Position numbers and translations under genes: made by a program
In this document: positions 1 to 5,594 of the stretch, piece after piece
Layout: each line of letters begins with the position of its first letter
How positions within the stretch are numbered: position 1 is the first letter of the stretch
Source of the DNA: Bacteroides sp.
GTDB lineage: Bacteria; Bacteroidota; Bacteroidia; Bacteroidales; Bacteroidaceae
Direction: 5' to 3'
DNA: 11,845 nucleotides
NCBI GenBank assembly: GCA_019416685.1
Contig: DXWV01000019.1
Span: forward strand, 1 to 11,845
The notes under the pieces: model-generated
Databases searched by the model: none
Seen by the model: only the letters and a program-made list of their open reading frames with translations
What the model was told of the DNA's origin: nothing

Positions 1-33
1 CACTTCGCCTGTCTTTCTTATTTTTGCTTTCAT
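1..33 (-). CDS. Start of a leftward early gene (partial)
   Basis: Only the first eleven codons (MKAKIRKTGEV) are inside the window; the gene runs off the left edge. An ATG at 33-31 follows an AAGGA-like stretch about nine bases upstream and lies 35 bases beyond the stop of the gene at 69-395, in the same direction. This makes it the next gene of the leftward early operon. The basic N-terminus says nothing specific about function. The start is plausible, but too little sequence is available to identify a family. Confidence 0.45.
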   Translation of the reverse strand, partial: MKAKIRKTGEV

Positions 34-68
34 ATTTTTGTTCCTTTCTTACTTGATTTACGTTAAAT

Positions 69-395
69 TCAATCATGTTTATCTTTCATTGGTTTCTTCA
101 CCGGAATACGTATTTCCTTCTCTGTGAATTTACTCGACATATACCTTTCCGCCTCGCCCCAATCCGCGAAACATAATGCAGGATCAGTATAAAGCGAAAC
201 GATAGTTTCGTTAAGCTTATCCATTGCGCCGAATCCGCTCGAATTTATGTTACCACTTAGTCTCATAAATTTCTTACTAAGGCATTTATAATTCTCTGAT
301 ACAAACCGATCTATATAGCCCCGGTTCTGTTCATTTACTACAAGATGATCTACAGGAACATCATGTAAATAATTTGCGTTTGTTAATTTTCTCAT
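69..395 (-). CDS. Hypothetical phage early protein (108 aa)
   Basis: A 108-residue soluble protein with no recognisable catalytic motif, signal peptide or membrane segment. It has a basic N-terminus, a predicted helical middle (about residues 28-95, ending DWGEAERYMSSKF) and a Lys-rich tail (PVKKPMKDKHD). Its ATG overlaps the TGA of the upstream gene in an ATGA arrangement (392-395), so translation is probably coupled. The helical middle faintly recalls small sigma-factor-like proteins, but I do not rely on that. It lies downstream of the helicase loader in the leftward operon, so an early DNA-metabolism or host-takeover role is possible but only inferred. Confidence 0.7.
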   Translation of the reverse strand: MRKLTNANYLHDVPVDHLVVNEQNRGYIDRFVSENYKCLSKKFMRLSGNINSSGFGAMDKLNETIVSLYTDPALCFADWGEAERYMSSKFTEKEIRIPVKKPMKDKHD

Positions 396-739
396 TCTTT
401 AAAATTTAATTTTTGTTGCCCGTTTATCTCGTCTATTTGATACTGAGGTAGGTTTTTCTTTGGTTTCACATACTCGAATCGTCGCTCCGCGTTTGAATAA
501 TCACAAAACATAGCTTCGATTTCATCTGGTACAGGATCGGTATTCTCTTCATGTTCTGGATCGGCTACTCGAAGAAATGAAGCCCATAAATATTGATTGA
601 TTTCATATACACTTTTAAAACCGTATTTTTCTTTTATCGCATTGGCTCTTTTATATTGTTCAGGATTGAGCCGGGAAACGATCTTTACGGGCTCTCCGAT
701 CCACTTCCGCGCACTTCTGTTTTTTCTATTTGAACACAT
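392..739 (-). CDS. Hypothetical phage early protein (115 aa), basic N-terminus
   Basis: A 115-residue soluble protein. The first 20 residues are strongly basic (MCSNRKNRSARKW). Residues about 25-55 (NPEQYKRANAIKEKYGFKS then YEINQYLWASFLR) read like two short amphipathic helices, as in small DNA-binding or ribbon-helix-helix-type proteins. The C-terminal half is acidic and then lysine-rich. I do not recognise a named family. It sits 18 bases after the DnaC-type loader and its stop overlaps the start of the 108-aa gene, so it belongs to the same leftward operon. A DNA-binding role is an inference from charge and helix pattern only. Confidence 0.7.
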   Translation of the reverse strand: MCSNRKNRSARKWIGEPVKIVSRLNPEQYKRANAIKEKYGFKSVYEINQYLWASFLRVADPEHEENTDPVPDEIEAMFCDYSNAERRFEYVKPKKNLPQYQIDEINGQQKLNFKE

Positions 740-757
740 GGCATAAATTTGTTAGAG

Positions 758-1426
758 TTATCTTCTACTCGCTCCGTCTAATCTTATCACGTTAAACATC
801 TCATTTATTCGATCAGCTATATACGCTCCATATTTGTCTTGTATCTCTTCGACTGTAAGATTCGTTGTAACATGAGTTAATGCTTCACGTCTAAGCTCAT
901 ACCGACATTGAAAGATATATTGCATGACGTTTAACTCCGTACCAAAATATTTAGCCGGACGTGGTTCTCGCCCCAATTCATCAAAACAGATTGTACGAGG
1001 ATTGCCATTGTTATACGTATACAAATCAAGAGCATCTTTACCTCTCATAGAAAAGTTATTTGCAACATATGAAGCTGACTCTATCCGAAACCCACCTATC
1101 GGGTAATCTCCTAGATTTCTGCCTCTGGTAAAGTAGCTATAACGATTCAATATCTGTATAATCGTCGATTTACCTGTCCCAATAGTCCCACATAACATGA
1201 TCCCTTTTTGCGAATCAAGCTTTTTTGATCGGTTCTCTGTATATAAAAAAAGCTGATTCATAATATTTCGATTCATGTTATCAATGACAAAACCGGGGCA
1301 AATGAACTTACAACACTCTTTGAACCATTCCGGCCGATCCTCTTCCGGTACGGGATTATCATAAATCGGCCGTCCGTATGATAGTATCTGCCCTATCGTT
1401 ACTGTTTTTCTGCTCCTTGTTTCCAT
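758..1426 (-). CDS. DnaC-like helicase-loading AAA+ ATPase
   Basis: A 222-residue AAA+ ATPase of the DnaC/IstB helicase-loader type. Phage versions deliver the host replicative helicase to the phage origin. Walker A is GTIGTGKST (residues 80-88). Walker B is TICFDELG (145-152), with the DE pair expected for Mg and ATP hydrolysis. THVTTNLT (184-191) fits sensor I and DRINEMF (205-211) carries the arginine-finger position. An N-terminal part (about 1-50, with Cys38, Cys39 and Cys43) would contact the helicase or initiator. The start at 1426 lies 68 bases inside the preceding winged-helix replication gene. The next Met is residue 51, too late to keep the conserved N-terminal segment, so the overlap seems real. 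The pairing with a DnaD-like gene just upstream supports a primosome module. Confidence 0.9.
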   Translation of the reverse strand: METRSRKTVTIGQILSYGRPIYDNPVPEEDRPEWFKECCKFICPGFVIDNMNRNIMNQLFLYTENRSKKLDSQKGIMLCGTIGTGKSTIIQILNRYSYFTRGRNLGDYPIGGFRIESASYVANNFSMRGKDALDLYTYNNGNPRTICFDELGREPRPAKYFGTELNVMQYIFQCRYELRREALTHVTTNLTVEEIQDKYGAYIADRINEMFNVIRLDGASRR

Positions 1427-2114
1427 CCGTTATATTATTTTTTAATTCAAAAAAGCCCGCCCAATTACGTTCTATCGATTGATTCACTATTTCAAGGGCG
1501 TTGTTTGCATTCGCATGACTAAGTTTAATCAGCTTGTCATAACATAGCTTAAGCGACTTATTAGACTTATACTTCTCTTTTCGCTCCTTCTTGTATTCCA
1601 GCCACAGCAAAAAGACATCTAAAAAATCAGAAGAAACAAAGCTCAAATCATCGAGAGATATAGAGAGTAGTTTTAGTTTAGTTTCTATTTTAGTTTTATA
1701 AGAGTCTGGCGCATTGGCTGGCTGATCTACTGGCTGATTGGCTGGCTGATCTACTGGCGTATCGATTGGCATTTGGGCTGTCTTTTTGACTGGTATAACT
1801 ACCGTATTTTTTCCGGTAGTTGATTCTTTGAAGGGCTTAATAAATGAATAAAGTCCTACAATCCTCTTACTTTTTCCAGACTTATAAAAAACCAATCCCG
1901 AGTTGATTAATGATAACCGAGCGCGAACAAGTGTCTTTTCGTCTATATTCAGCGAGCCGCACAGTTCTATATTTGAGCAACTAAATACGTCCTCCCAACC
2001 CTCGCTATTACAAACGGCAACTAACTCATAGAATAGTGCTTGTTCGGTAGCGGTAAGCCTATTACGCCTTCGTGCTTTCCTCATTTTCTCAGTTAAAGTA
2101 TATCCATCCATCAT
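1359..2114 (-). CDS. Winged-helix, DnaD-like phage replication initiation protein
   Basis: A 251-residue protein with the two-part layout of phage DnaD/O-type initiators. The N-terminal part (about 1-95, very basic at 8-20 and then LTATEQALFYELVAVCNSEG) is a winged-helix DNA-binding domain. A Pro/Gln-rich linker (about 113-137) contains an eight-residue repeat. The C-terminal helical part (164-223: DFLDVFLLWLEYKKE, YKSNKSLK, then WAGFFEL) resembles the DnaD C-terminal domain, which binds DNA and recruits helicase or loader. I chose the ATG at 2114 because it overlaps the TGA of the upstream 50-aa gene as ATGA; an in-frame ATG also exists at 2135. The 3' end overlaps the DnaC-like gene by 68 bases. 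The linker and surrounding DNA could contain the replication origin, as in lambda O, but that is inference. Confidence 0.82.
   Translation of the reverse strand: MMDGYTLTEKMRKARRRNRLTATEQALFYELVAVCNSEGWEDVFSCSNIELCGSLNIDEKTLVRARLSLINSGLVFYKSGKSKRIVGLYSFIKPFKESTTGKNTVVIPVKKTAQMPIDTPVDQPANQPVDQPANAPDSYKTKIETKLKLLSISLDDLSFVSSDFLDVFLLWLEYKKERKEKYKSNKSLKLCYDKLIKLSHANANNALEIVNQSIERNWAGFFELKNNITDGNKEQKNSNDRADTIIRTADL
1713..1758 (-). repeat. 24-bp tandem direct repeat inside the replication protein linker
   Basis: Two tandem 24-base units (1713-1736 and 1737-1760, identical through 1758) encode the repeated PVDQPANQ-type linker of the DnaD-like protein. The unit length is a multiple of three, so gain or loss of copies would change linker length without breaking the frame. 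Iterated repeats within an initiator gene are also what phage origins of the lambda O type look like, so this could be an initiator-binding iteron. Two copies is few for that, and a plain flexible linker is the simpler reading. Confidence 0.7.
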
Positions 2115-2263
2115 CGAGCGACATAATAACTGCACGGCCTTATGCCTACCGATCTAAAAACACTTAGAGCGGAGCAGTAACACATATAATTCTTTTCTTT
2201 ATCTCCATTCTTACACGTCCGGCAATCCGGTTTACTTTGTAATTGAATGACTTTCTTTGCCAT
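2111..2263 (-). CDS. Small Cys-rich (zinc-ribbon-like) protein, 50 aa
   Basis: A 50-residue ORF (begins MAKKVIQLQSKPDCRTC). It has CxxC at residues 14 and 17, a second CxC at 28 and 30, and one more Cys at 44, so a single small zinc-binding fold is likely. It is preceded by a strong Shine-Dalgarno sequence (AAAGGAGGTG) with good spacing, and its stop overlaps the start of the replication protein as TGATG/ATGA. Two bases separate it from the DUF1064 stop. These tight junctions argue that it is a real gene. Function is unknown; a nucleic-acid-binding accessory to replication is an inference from location. Confidence 0.72.
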   Translation of the reverse strand: MAKKVIQLQSKPDCRTCKNGDKEKNYMCYCSALSVFRSVGIRPCSYYVAR

Positions 2264-2265
2264 AT

Positions 2266-2616
2266 CTACACCTCCTTTATTTTAATCCCATGCATATAAA
2301 GCATGAGTTTTCGTTTAATTATATAATCCTTAGTCCTCATTCCCTTTGAATCTTCTACTACCAATTCACCATCACGGAAATACACGAAGTCGGCACGGTA
2401 TGATAAAGCTCGCTCGATTAGTTCTTTCTTTTGCAGTACCTTTCGTTTCCCTTGCACTTCATAATATTTGTATTGGGCCGGAATAAGCTCGTATTTGACC
2501 TGTTCTAACAGACCGGATATAATTCCTCTATTTTGCAACAAATTAAGCTCTTGTGCACGATTATATTCACGTATAGAATCATATCCTTTATACTTTACAT
2601 TGTTATACTTTGCCAT
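2266..2616 (-). CDS. DUF1064-family phage nuclease (PD-(D/E)XK fold)
   Basis: A 116-residue protein that matches my knowledge of DUF1064, a phage family with the restriction-endonuclease-like fold and proposed to act as a branched-DNA or resolvase-type nuclease. The signature is YRADFVYFRDGELVVEDSKG (residues 73-92), where Asp76 and then Glu88/Asp89 with Lys91 supply the metal-binding core. It is followed by TKDYIIKRKLML (95-106), typical of the family. Glu17 in the first helix may complete the site. It sits between the tRNA-like gene and the replication genes in the leftward operon, a common place for such nucleases. The biochemical substrate is inferred, not shown. Confidence 0.85.
   Translation of the reverse strand: MAKYNNVKYKGYDSIREYNRAQELNLLQNRGIISGLLEQVKYELIPAQYKYYEVQGKRKVLQKKELIERALSYRADFVYFRDGELVVEDSKGMRTKDYIIKRKLMLYMHGIKIKEV
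2269..2278 (-). promoter_or_regulatory. Strong Shine-Dalgarno site within the end of the DUF1064 gene
   Basis: Read on the minus strand this is AAAGGAGGTG, near-perfect complementarity to the 16S rRNA 3' end. It lies seven bases before the ATG of the 50-aa Cys-rich gene. It also encodes the last residues (KEV) of the DUF1064 protein. Such a site is uncommon in Bacteroidetes, whose starts mostly lack Shine-Dalgarno sequences, and no other gene in this window has one as strong. Confidence 0.75.
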
Positions 2617-2639
2617 GATTAAATTGATTTATAAATAAG

Positions 2640-2754
2640 TGGATAACCCCGGACTCGAACCAGGATGAAAATTGCCCAAATTTCTCTGCTTAGCTTGCTA
2701 TTTTTTGCGTGGACTCACAAGCGCGTTAACGTCTACCAATTCCGCCAATTATCC
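2640..2754 (-). tRNA. tRNA-like gene, class II (Leu-type), with abnormal anticodon region
   Basis: On the minus strand the ends pair as a seven-base acceptor (GGATAAT with GTTATCC, last pair T-G) followed by A73. The T arm is CCTGG-TTCGAGT-CCGGG, and the D region GCGGAATTGGTAGACG is the standard tRNA-Leu form. A GAAATT/AATTTTC hairpin fits a long variable arm. The middle is wrong for a normal tRNA: 63 bases lie between the D and T arms instead of about 30-35. No 5-bp stem with a 7-base loop and U33 can be drawn. The best choices are GCTTG/CAAGC around a 20-base loop, or TTGTG/CGCAA around a 6-base loop. CCA is not encoded. It may be an intron-bearing or decayed tRNA, or a tRNA-like structural RNA. 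I cannot assign an anticodon. Confidence 0.6.
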
Positions 2755-2757
2755 GTT

Positions 2758-2778
2758 TGCCAGGGCTTTCACCTGGCA
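2758..2778 (-). other. Perfect 7-bp stem-loop just upstream of the tRNA-like RNA
   Basis: On the minus strand TGCCAGG pairs perfectly with CCTGGCA around a seven-base loop (TGAAAGC). It starts eight bases after the DUF4494 stop and ends three bases before the 5' end of the tRNA-like acceptor. There is no U-run after it, so it is not a good intrinsic terminator. It could protect the 3' end of the upstream mRNA after tRNA-type processing, or be part of a longer structured RNA with the tRNA-like element. Confidence 0.65.
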
Positions 2779-2786
2779 CGCTGTTA

Positions 2787-3227
2787 TTATTTCGTCGTGT
2801 ACGGGTAAACATCAACTATAGTCGTTTCTTTCAGTGCTATTGACTGATAATCTGCCATAGTACCCTTCATTCCTTCATCGACTTTTTTCATTGCATCGCG
2901 AAGATCAGCGGCCTGCACAAGCACATTTGTATAGGTACGCTTTTCTCTTCCGGTCCTTTCATCCAGTGTGACAAAGGCAAGACGTCCAGCATACCATTTA
3001 TCCGCAGGCTCTTCGTTACTCGGGAATAGTTCGCTGTAATGAGCACGTGAAATATCTACTACGGTAAATTCACCAGAAATAAAAGGAGTTACCTCTTCAA
3101 TTACCCGTGCTTCTGCTTCTGTAAAGCTGAGTGCATCTACCAAATAAGGTTCGGTTACTTTTTTATTCATTCCGTTCTCCATTACTTTCTCGTAACGAAT
3201 TTTGCATAAAAACCAGTCGTGCATCAT
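2787..3227 (-). CDS. DUF4494 family protein
   Basis: A 146-residue protein of the DUF4494 type, which I recognise from Bacteroidetes genomes and phages. The N-terminal hallmark MHDWFLCKIRYEKVMENGM is followed by TEPYLVDALSFTEAEARVIEE (about 25-45) and FISGEFTVVDISRAHYSELF. These proteins have no established activity. The fold is compact and soluble, with no signal peptide or membrane helix. Two adjacent ATG codons (3227 and 3224) are possible starts; family members usually begin M-H-D-W-F, so the second is equally likely. It lies 33 bases downstream of the YqaJ-type gene in the leftward operon. The constant company of recombination and replication genes suggests a DNA-metabolism accessory role (inference). 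Confidence 0.82.
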   Translation of the reverse strand: MMHDWFLCKIRYEKVMENGMNKKVTEPYLVDALSFTEAEARVIEEVTPFISGEFTVVDISRAHYSELFPSNEEPADKWYAGRLAFVTLDERTGREKRTYTNVLVQAADLRDAMKKVDEGMKGTMADYQSIALKETTIVDVYPYTTK

Positions 3228-3260
3228 AATTTTGTGTTGTTAAAATGTTAATAATATGTA

Positions 3261-4067
3261 TTAGTGTTGTGACGATACTTTCAATTTACGTAGTTCTTTT
3301 CTCAGCTTATATATCTGATTCTGAATAGGTATATTCTTCTTTGATTTTGGTTTAAGTTCTTCAATCTGTAGTTTTAAGGATAGAACTTCCTTTGCCTTGT
3401 TGATACAATCAATGAAATCACTCTTAGAGCGTAACGACTCGTCTATCATCTCATTCGATAATCGAATACGATCATACAGTTTTTTAATGTTGCCAACATG
3501 GTCCGCTCTTTTCATTTCAAGTATGCGCCCTGTATTGGTATATCCATCATAGATCACATAATAAAGCGTGTCAACGTCCGGACGGCCGAGGAAGTGGCCG
3601 AGAAATTGCCAATAATACTCGTCTTTTTCGTTTATCTCAGATAATAGTTGCAACGACTCAATCTTTCCTTGTGACATCGGGCATTTAATCTCACCTAATG
3701 CAATAACTTTCCCGGTAACGTCATACAGATAAAAATCAGGAGAATCGCCAAAGCCTTCAAACGGTTCATTAAATACTATGTCTTTGAAATCGTTTGTACA
3801 TGATTTGATTTCATTGAGTAACTGAGTACGTACCCATTCTACGGCAAGCGGTTCGTTTTCATGCCCCCACTCAAATGCCTTATTATTTCCGTTTTCCCGG
3901 ATTAGTCCTGTTCGCCGCTCGTAGCGAATCGCGTACATCACATCAAGAGCAGTTTTACCAAACGGGCAGCCCATACCCTCTTTCATTAAATCAGGAAGAG
4001 TCGAAGCAGTAATTTTTCCACGCCTTTTTTCTTTCCACTCAAATTCTTTTTGTTCAGGAGATTTCAT
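3261..4067 (-). CDS. YqaJ-like viral recombinase (lambda-exonuclease family)
   Basis: A 268-residue phage exonuclease of the YqaJ family (5'-3' dsDNA resection for single-strand-annealing recombination). Motifs appear in the expected order: WKEKRRGKITAS (11-22); GHENE with Glu70; FGDSPDF with Asp111; GEIKCP (125-130) supplying the Glu-x-Lys of the PD-(D/E)XK core; and YYWQFLGH (151-158) with the conserved Gln. The C-terminal 45 residues are Lys/Leu-rich and look like a coiled coil (LKLQIEELKPKSKK), possibly for oligomerisation or partner binding. Its start overlaps the upstream 161-aa gene by 14 bases, a sign of coupled production. No RecT/Erf/Beta annealing protein is obvious next to it, which makes the overlapping upstream gene the first suspect. 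Confidence 0.9.
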   Translation of the reverse strand: MKSPEQKEFEWKEKRRGKITASTLPDLMKEGMGCPFGKTALDVMYAIRYERRTGLIRENGNNKAFEWGHENEPLAVEWVRTQLLNEIKSCTNDFKDIVFNEPFEGFGDSPDFYLYDVTGKVIALGEIKCPMSQGKIESLQLLSEINEKDEYYWQFLGHFLGRPDVDTLYYVIYDGYTNTGRILEMKRADHVGNIKKLYDRIRLSNEMIDESLRSKSDFIDCINKAKEVLSLKLQIEELKPKSKKNIPIQNQIYKLRKELRKLKVSSQH

Positions 4068-4539
4068 GTTTCTGTAGTTCTTTTATTTGTTCTTTAGTAA
4101 GCTGATACTTAGTTATTACAGTGGCGACAGTATAACCGCCTGCAATAGCATCGAGAATATTTTTCCAGACAGGCGATCCCGTTTCAACAGTCACACGATC
4201 ATCGGCCAATTTAGGAGCAAACGGACGAATGCGAAGTGCGTCCATTTTATCGCCAAATGCATCAACGCGAGTAGCACCTACTTGTATTTGTTTGTTACTC
4301 CATTCTTCGATCATTGGAGTTTTAAACAGTTTTTCCAATACCTTACAATTTGTCTTATTGACAATCATCGGCTTTGCATTTTCATGAAAATAAGCGATCA
4401 AACAGAGTTCTTTTTTTCCGCTATTTCCGATTACCTCTTCGCGTTTCATTTCGCGGATAGTGAGAATTATATCTTTGCCATCCGGCAGGCTATACGCGCC
4501 TAACCATTGATAATTGAATTGAGTTTTCCAGTGTGTCAT
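4054..4539 (-). CDS. Conserved phage protein upstream of YqaJ; possible ssDNA-binding partner
   Basis: A 161-residue soluble protein starting MTHWKTQFNYQWLGAYSLPDGKDIILTI. An in-frame ATG nine codons earlier is less likely because it would overlap the previous gene and precede the conserved start. The first 110 residues alternate in a beta-rich pattern with KPMIVNKTNCKVLEKLF and WSNKQIQVGATRVDAFGD, as in small OB-fold-like proteins. The last 35 residues (WKNILDAIAGGYTVATVI) are helical. I recall similar proteins beside phage exonucleases without an established function. The 14-base overlap with the YqaJ gene suggests a shared pathway. A single-strand-binding or annealing role is inference. 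Confidence 0.75.
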   Translation of the reverse strand: MTHWKTQFNYQWLGAYSLPDGKDIILTIREMKREEVIGNSGKKELCLIAYFHENAKPMIVNKTNCKVLEKLFKTPMIEEWSNKQIQVGATRVDAFGDKMDALRIRPFAPKLADDRVTVETGSPVWKNILDAIAGGYTVATVITKYQLTKEQIKELQKHEIS

Positions 4540-4549
4540 AATCTTATAT

Positions 4550-4780
4550 TTAAAAATTATCTTCAATCATTTCATTTTGATAAAGCGCTTCATAACATCC
4601 CACACAAACCGTTATCATTTTCGTTCCGTGCCTTCCGTGATCCACCGCTTCGACCTCGATCTCAATACCTTCCCCCGGTCCAATCTCTTCACCGCAATCC
4701 TCACAATGCATCAGGTCAGAAGGACATGCACCGAGTACAGTACATTTACGGCAATTACCGATACAATCAGGATGCGCCAT
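4550..4780 (-). CDS. Cys-rich metal-binding hypothetical protein (76 aa)
   Basis: A 76-residue protein with eight cysteines in two groups. Cys6, 10, 13 and 19 form a compact CxxxCxxC-type cluster, while Cys26/29 and Cys59/62 form a split CxxC...CxxC zinc ribbon. The first group could hold zinc or, less likely, an iron-sulfur cluster. The segment between (EEIGPGEGIEIEVEAVDHG) is acidic and beta-like. The start overlaps the end of the small membrane protein gene by 14 bases, and the stop is ten bases before the start of the 161-aa gene. Function is unknown; zinc-ribbon proteins in phage early regions often bind nucleic acid or host RNA polymerase, but nothing here proves it. Confidence 0.75.
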   Translation of the reverse strand: MAHPDCIGNCRKCTVLGACPSDLMHCEDCGEEIGPGEGIEIEVEAVDHGRHGTKMITVCVGCYEALYQNEMIEDNF

Positions 4781-4943
4781 TTTTGCGTCTATTTACTTCG
4801 TTACACACAAGCACATACAGAATTGTCATAACCAGAATCAGCAGTGCGACAGTTAATTTTCCGGGCTCTGGATCGCCATCAGCCAGACCAATAGTAAGAA
4901 ACATGCCAATTAAGGCAGGTGGGGTTTGCTTTAGTGTTAGCAT
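4767..4943 (-). CDS. Small two-helix membrane protein (58 aa)
   Basis: A 58-residue ORF with two hydrophobic segments, about residues 10-21 (ALIGMFLTIGLA) and 31-48 (LTVALLILVMTILYVLVC). An acidic/proline turn (DGDPEPG) separates them and a basic tail (NRRKNG) follows. The first hydrophobic stretch is short, so the topology may be a hairpin or a single pass. It starts seven bases inside the end of the HTH gene and ends 14 bases inside the Cys-rich gene, the overlapping pattern of a real operon member. Its place among DNA genes is odd; small membrane proteins in early operons may act on the host envelope or superinfection (inference). Confidence 0.65.
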   Translation of the reverse strand: MLTLKQTPPALIGMFLTIGLADGDPEPGKLTVALLILVMTILYVLVCNEVNRRKNGAS

Positions 4944-5161
4944 AATGAAGAGTGTTTAGTAGTTACTACTGTATATCTTAGTACGTCTGATCCGTTGCAC
5001 TCCCATCGACCATTCTTCTTGTCAGTGGTTTTAATGTATCGAATCTTTTTTTCTGCTGCGAGTCTTTCCAACCTGCTGCGGCCTCCTACCAATATGGAAG
5101 CCTGCGTTTTACTTAAAGGCAATCCTTCGGCAGCTAACAATATTTCGTTATATCTATCCAT
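4937..5161 (-). CDS. Small helix-turn-helix protein (excisionase/Cro-like)
   Basis: A 74-residue protein with the pattern of a small helix-turn-helix or winged-helix protein. LPLSKTQASILVGGRSRLERLAAEKKI (about 14-40) has the shape of a recognition helix pair, and a wing-like basic segment follows (RYIKTTDKKNGRWECNG). Its length and its place near the start of the leftward operon fit a Cro-type regulator or an excisionase (directionality factor). Both are DNA-bending or DNA-binding proteins usually made first after induction. I cannot separate these options by sequence. It lies six bases downstream of the 58-aa gene and overlaps the next gene by seven bases. Confidence 0.7.
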   Translation of the reverse strand: MDRYNEILLAAEGLPLSKTQASILVGGRSRLERLAAEKKIRYIKTTDKKNGRWECNGSDVLRYTVVTTKHSSLC

Positions 5162-5167
5162 AATCTT

Positions 5168-5344
5168 TTATTCACACCGTTTTACATAGATTTTATCTTC
5201 TTTCACCTCAGTAGTAAACTTCATACCGACATCAGTTTTAATATCCGTTGCGGTTGTTCTTACTGATTTTCGTCTCGATTTTGGAAATTCGATTTTATCG
5301 CCTATCTTCATTGCGAGTAATGTCGGTTTAATTGGTGTATCCAT
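5168..5344 (-). CDS. Small basic early protein (58 aa)
   Basis: A 58-residue ORF beginning MDTPIKPTLLAMKIGDKIEFP. The middle (PKSRRKSVRTTATDIK) is rich in Arg/Lys and Ser/Thr, and the end reads GMKFTTEVKEDKIYVKRCE. The pattern of a beta strand, a basic helix and two more strands is common in small Bacteroides-phage proteins of unknown function, and I recall relatives beside similar early operons. It could bind DNA through the SVRTTATDIK helix. It starts 41 bases after the 56-aa gene and ends six bases before the HTH gene, all in the same direction. Confidence 0.68.
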   Translation of the reverse strand: MDTPIKPTLLAMKIGDKIEFPKSRRKSVRTTATDIKTDVGMKFTTEVKEDKIYVKRCE

Positions 5345-5358
5345 AATTGATATATTAT

Positions 5359-5376
5359 GTAGGGCAAAAGCCCTAC
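5359..5376 (-). other. 7-bp hairpin with tetraloop between the first two early genes
   Basis: GTAGGGC and GCCCTAC pair perfectly around a four-base loop (AAAA on +, TTTT on the transcribed minus strand). It lies nine bases after the stop of the 56-aa gene and 14 before the start of the next gene. No uridine tract follows it on the leftward transcript, so a normal intrinsic terminator is unlikely. Attenuation, mRNA processing or 3'-end protection of the first cistron are options. Confidence 0.65.
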
Positions 5377-5385
5377 TGATTAAAC

Positions 5386-5556
5386 TTAAATTCTATTATA
5401 TCCCTCTGCATTCATGAATCTCTCTGCTCCTTTAAGAGTTTTAAATAATTTGGATTTCACGGCGGTAACAGCTAGATGTCTTTTGCCAACTGTAGTATTA
5501 ATTAATTCTACATAACCATCATTATTACCTTTTTTAAAATTTGACGTTGTATTCAT
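5386..5556 (-). CDS. First gene of the leftward early operon (56 aa)
   Basis: A 56-residue ORF starting MNTTSNFKKGNNDGYVELIN and ending LKGAERFMNAEGYNRI. It is basic and polar, with a strand-like N-terminal half and a helical end. It is the first reading frame after the predicted leftward promoter (start site near 5625, leader about 70 bases), so it would be the first early protein made on induction. No family is recognised. Position alone suggests a regulatory or anti-repression job, which is inference. Confidence that it is coding comes from its full open frame, its placement and its typical phage small-protein composition. Confidence 0.62.
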   Translation of the reverse strand: MNTTSNFKKGNNDGYVELINTTVGKRHLAVTAVKSKLFKTLKGAERFMNAEGYNRI

Positions 5557-5594
5557 AATCGTATATATTTTAATTGTGATTTTACTGCTCTTAG

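Noticed and set aside
1690..1770. CRISPR-like repeat array
   Set aside because: Only two adjacent 24-bp units without spacers, in frame inside a protein gene.
2640..2778. Possible tmRNA or selenocysteine tRNA
   Set aside because: The acceptor is seven pairs with a standard Leu-like D arm, and no tag-peptide frame or long acceptor/UCA anticodon arm is visible.
4087..4503. Rightward 138-aa open frame opposite the 161-aa gene
   Set aside because: Fully antisense to a well-supported gene, with a Cys/Phe/Ser-rich composition typical of shadow frames and no promoter or neighbours in that direction.
4507..4959. Rightward 150-aa and 84-aa open frames over the Cys-rich and membrane-protein genes
   Set aside because: They lie antisense to two overlapping leftward genes with clear Cys motifs or membrane helices; their own translations are Arg/His/Ser-rich shadows.
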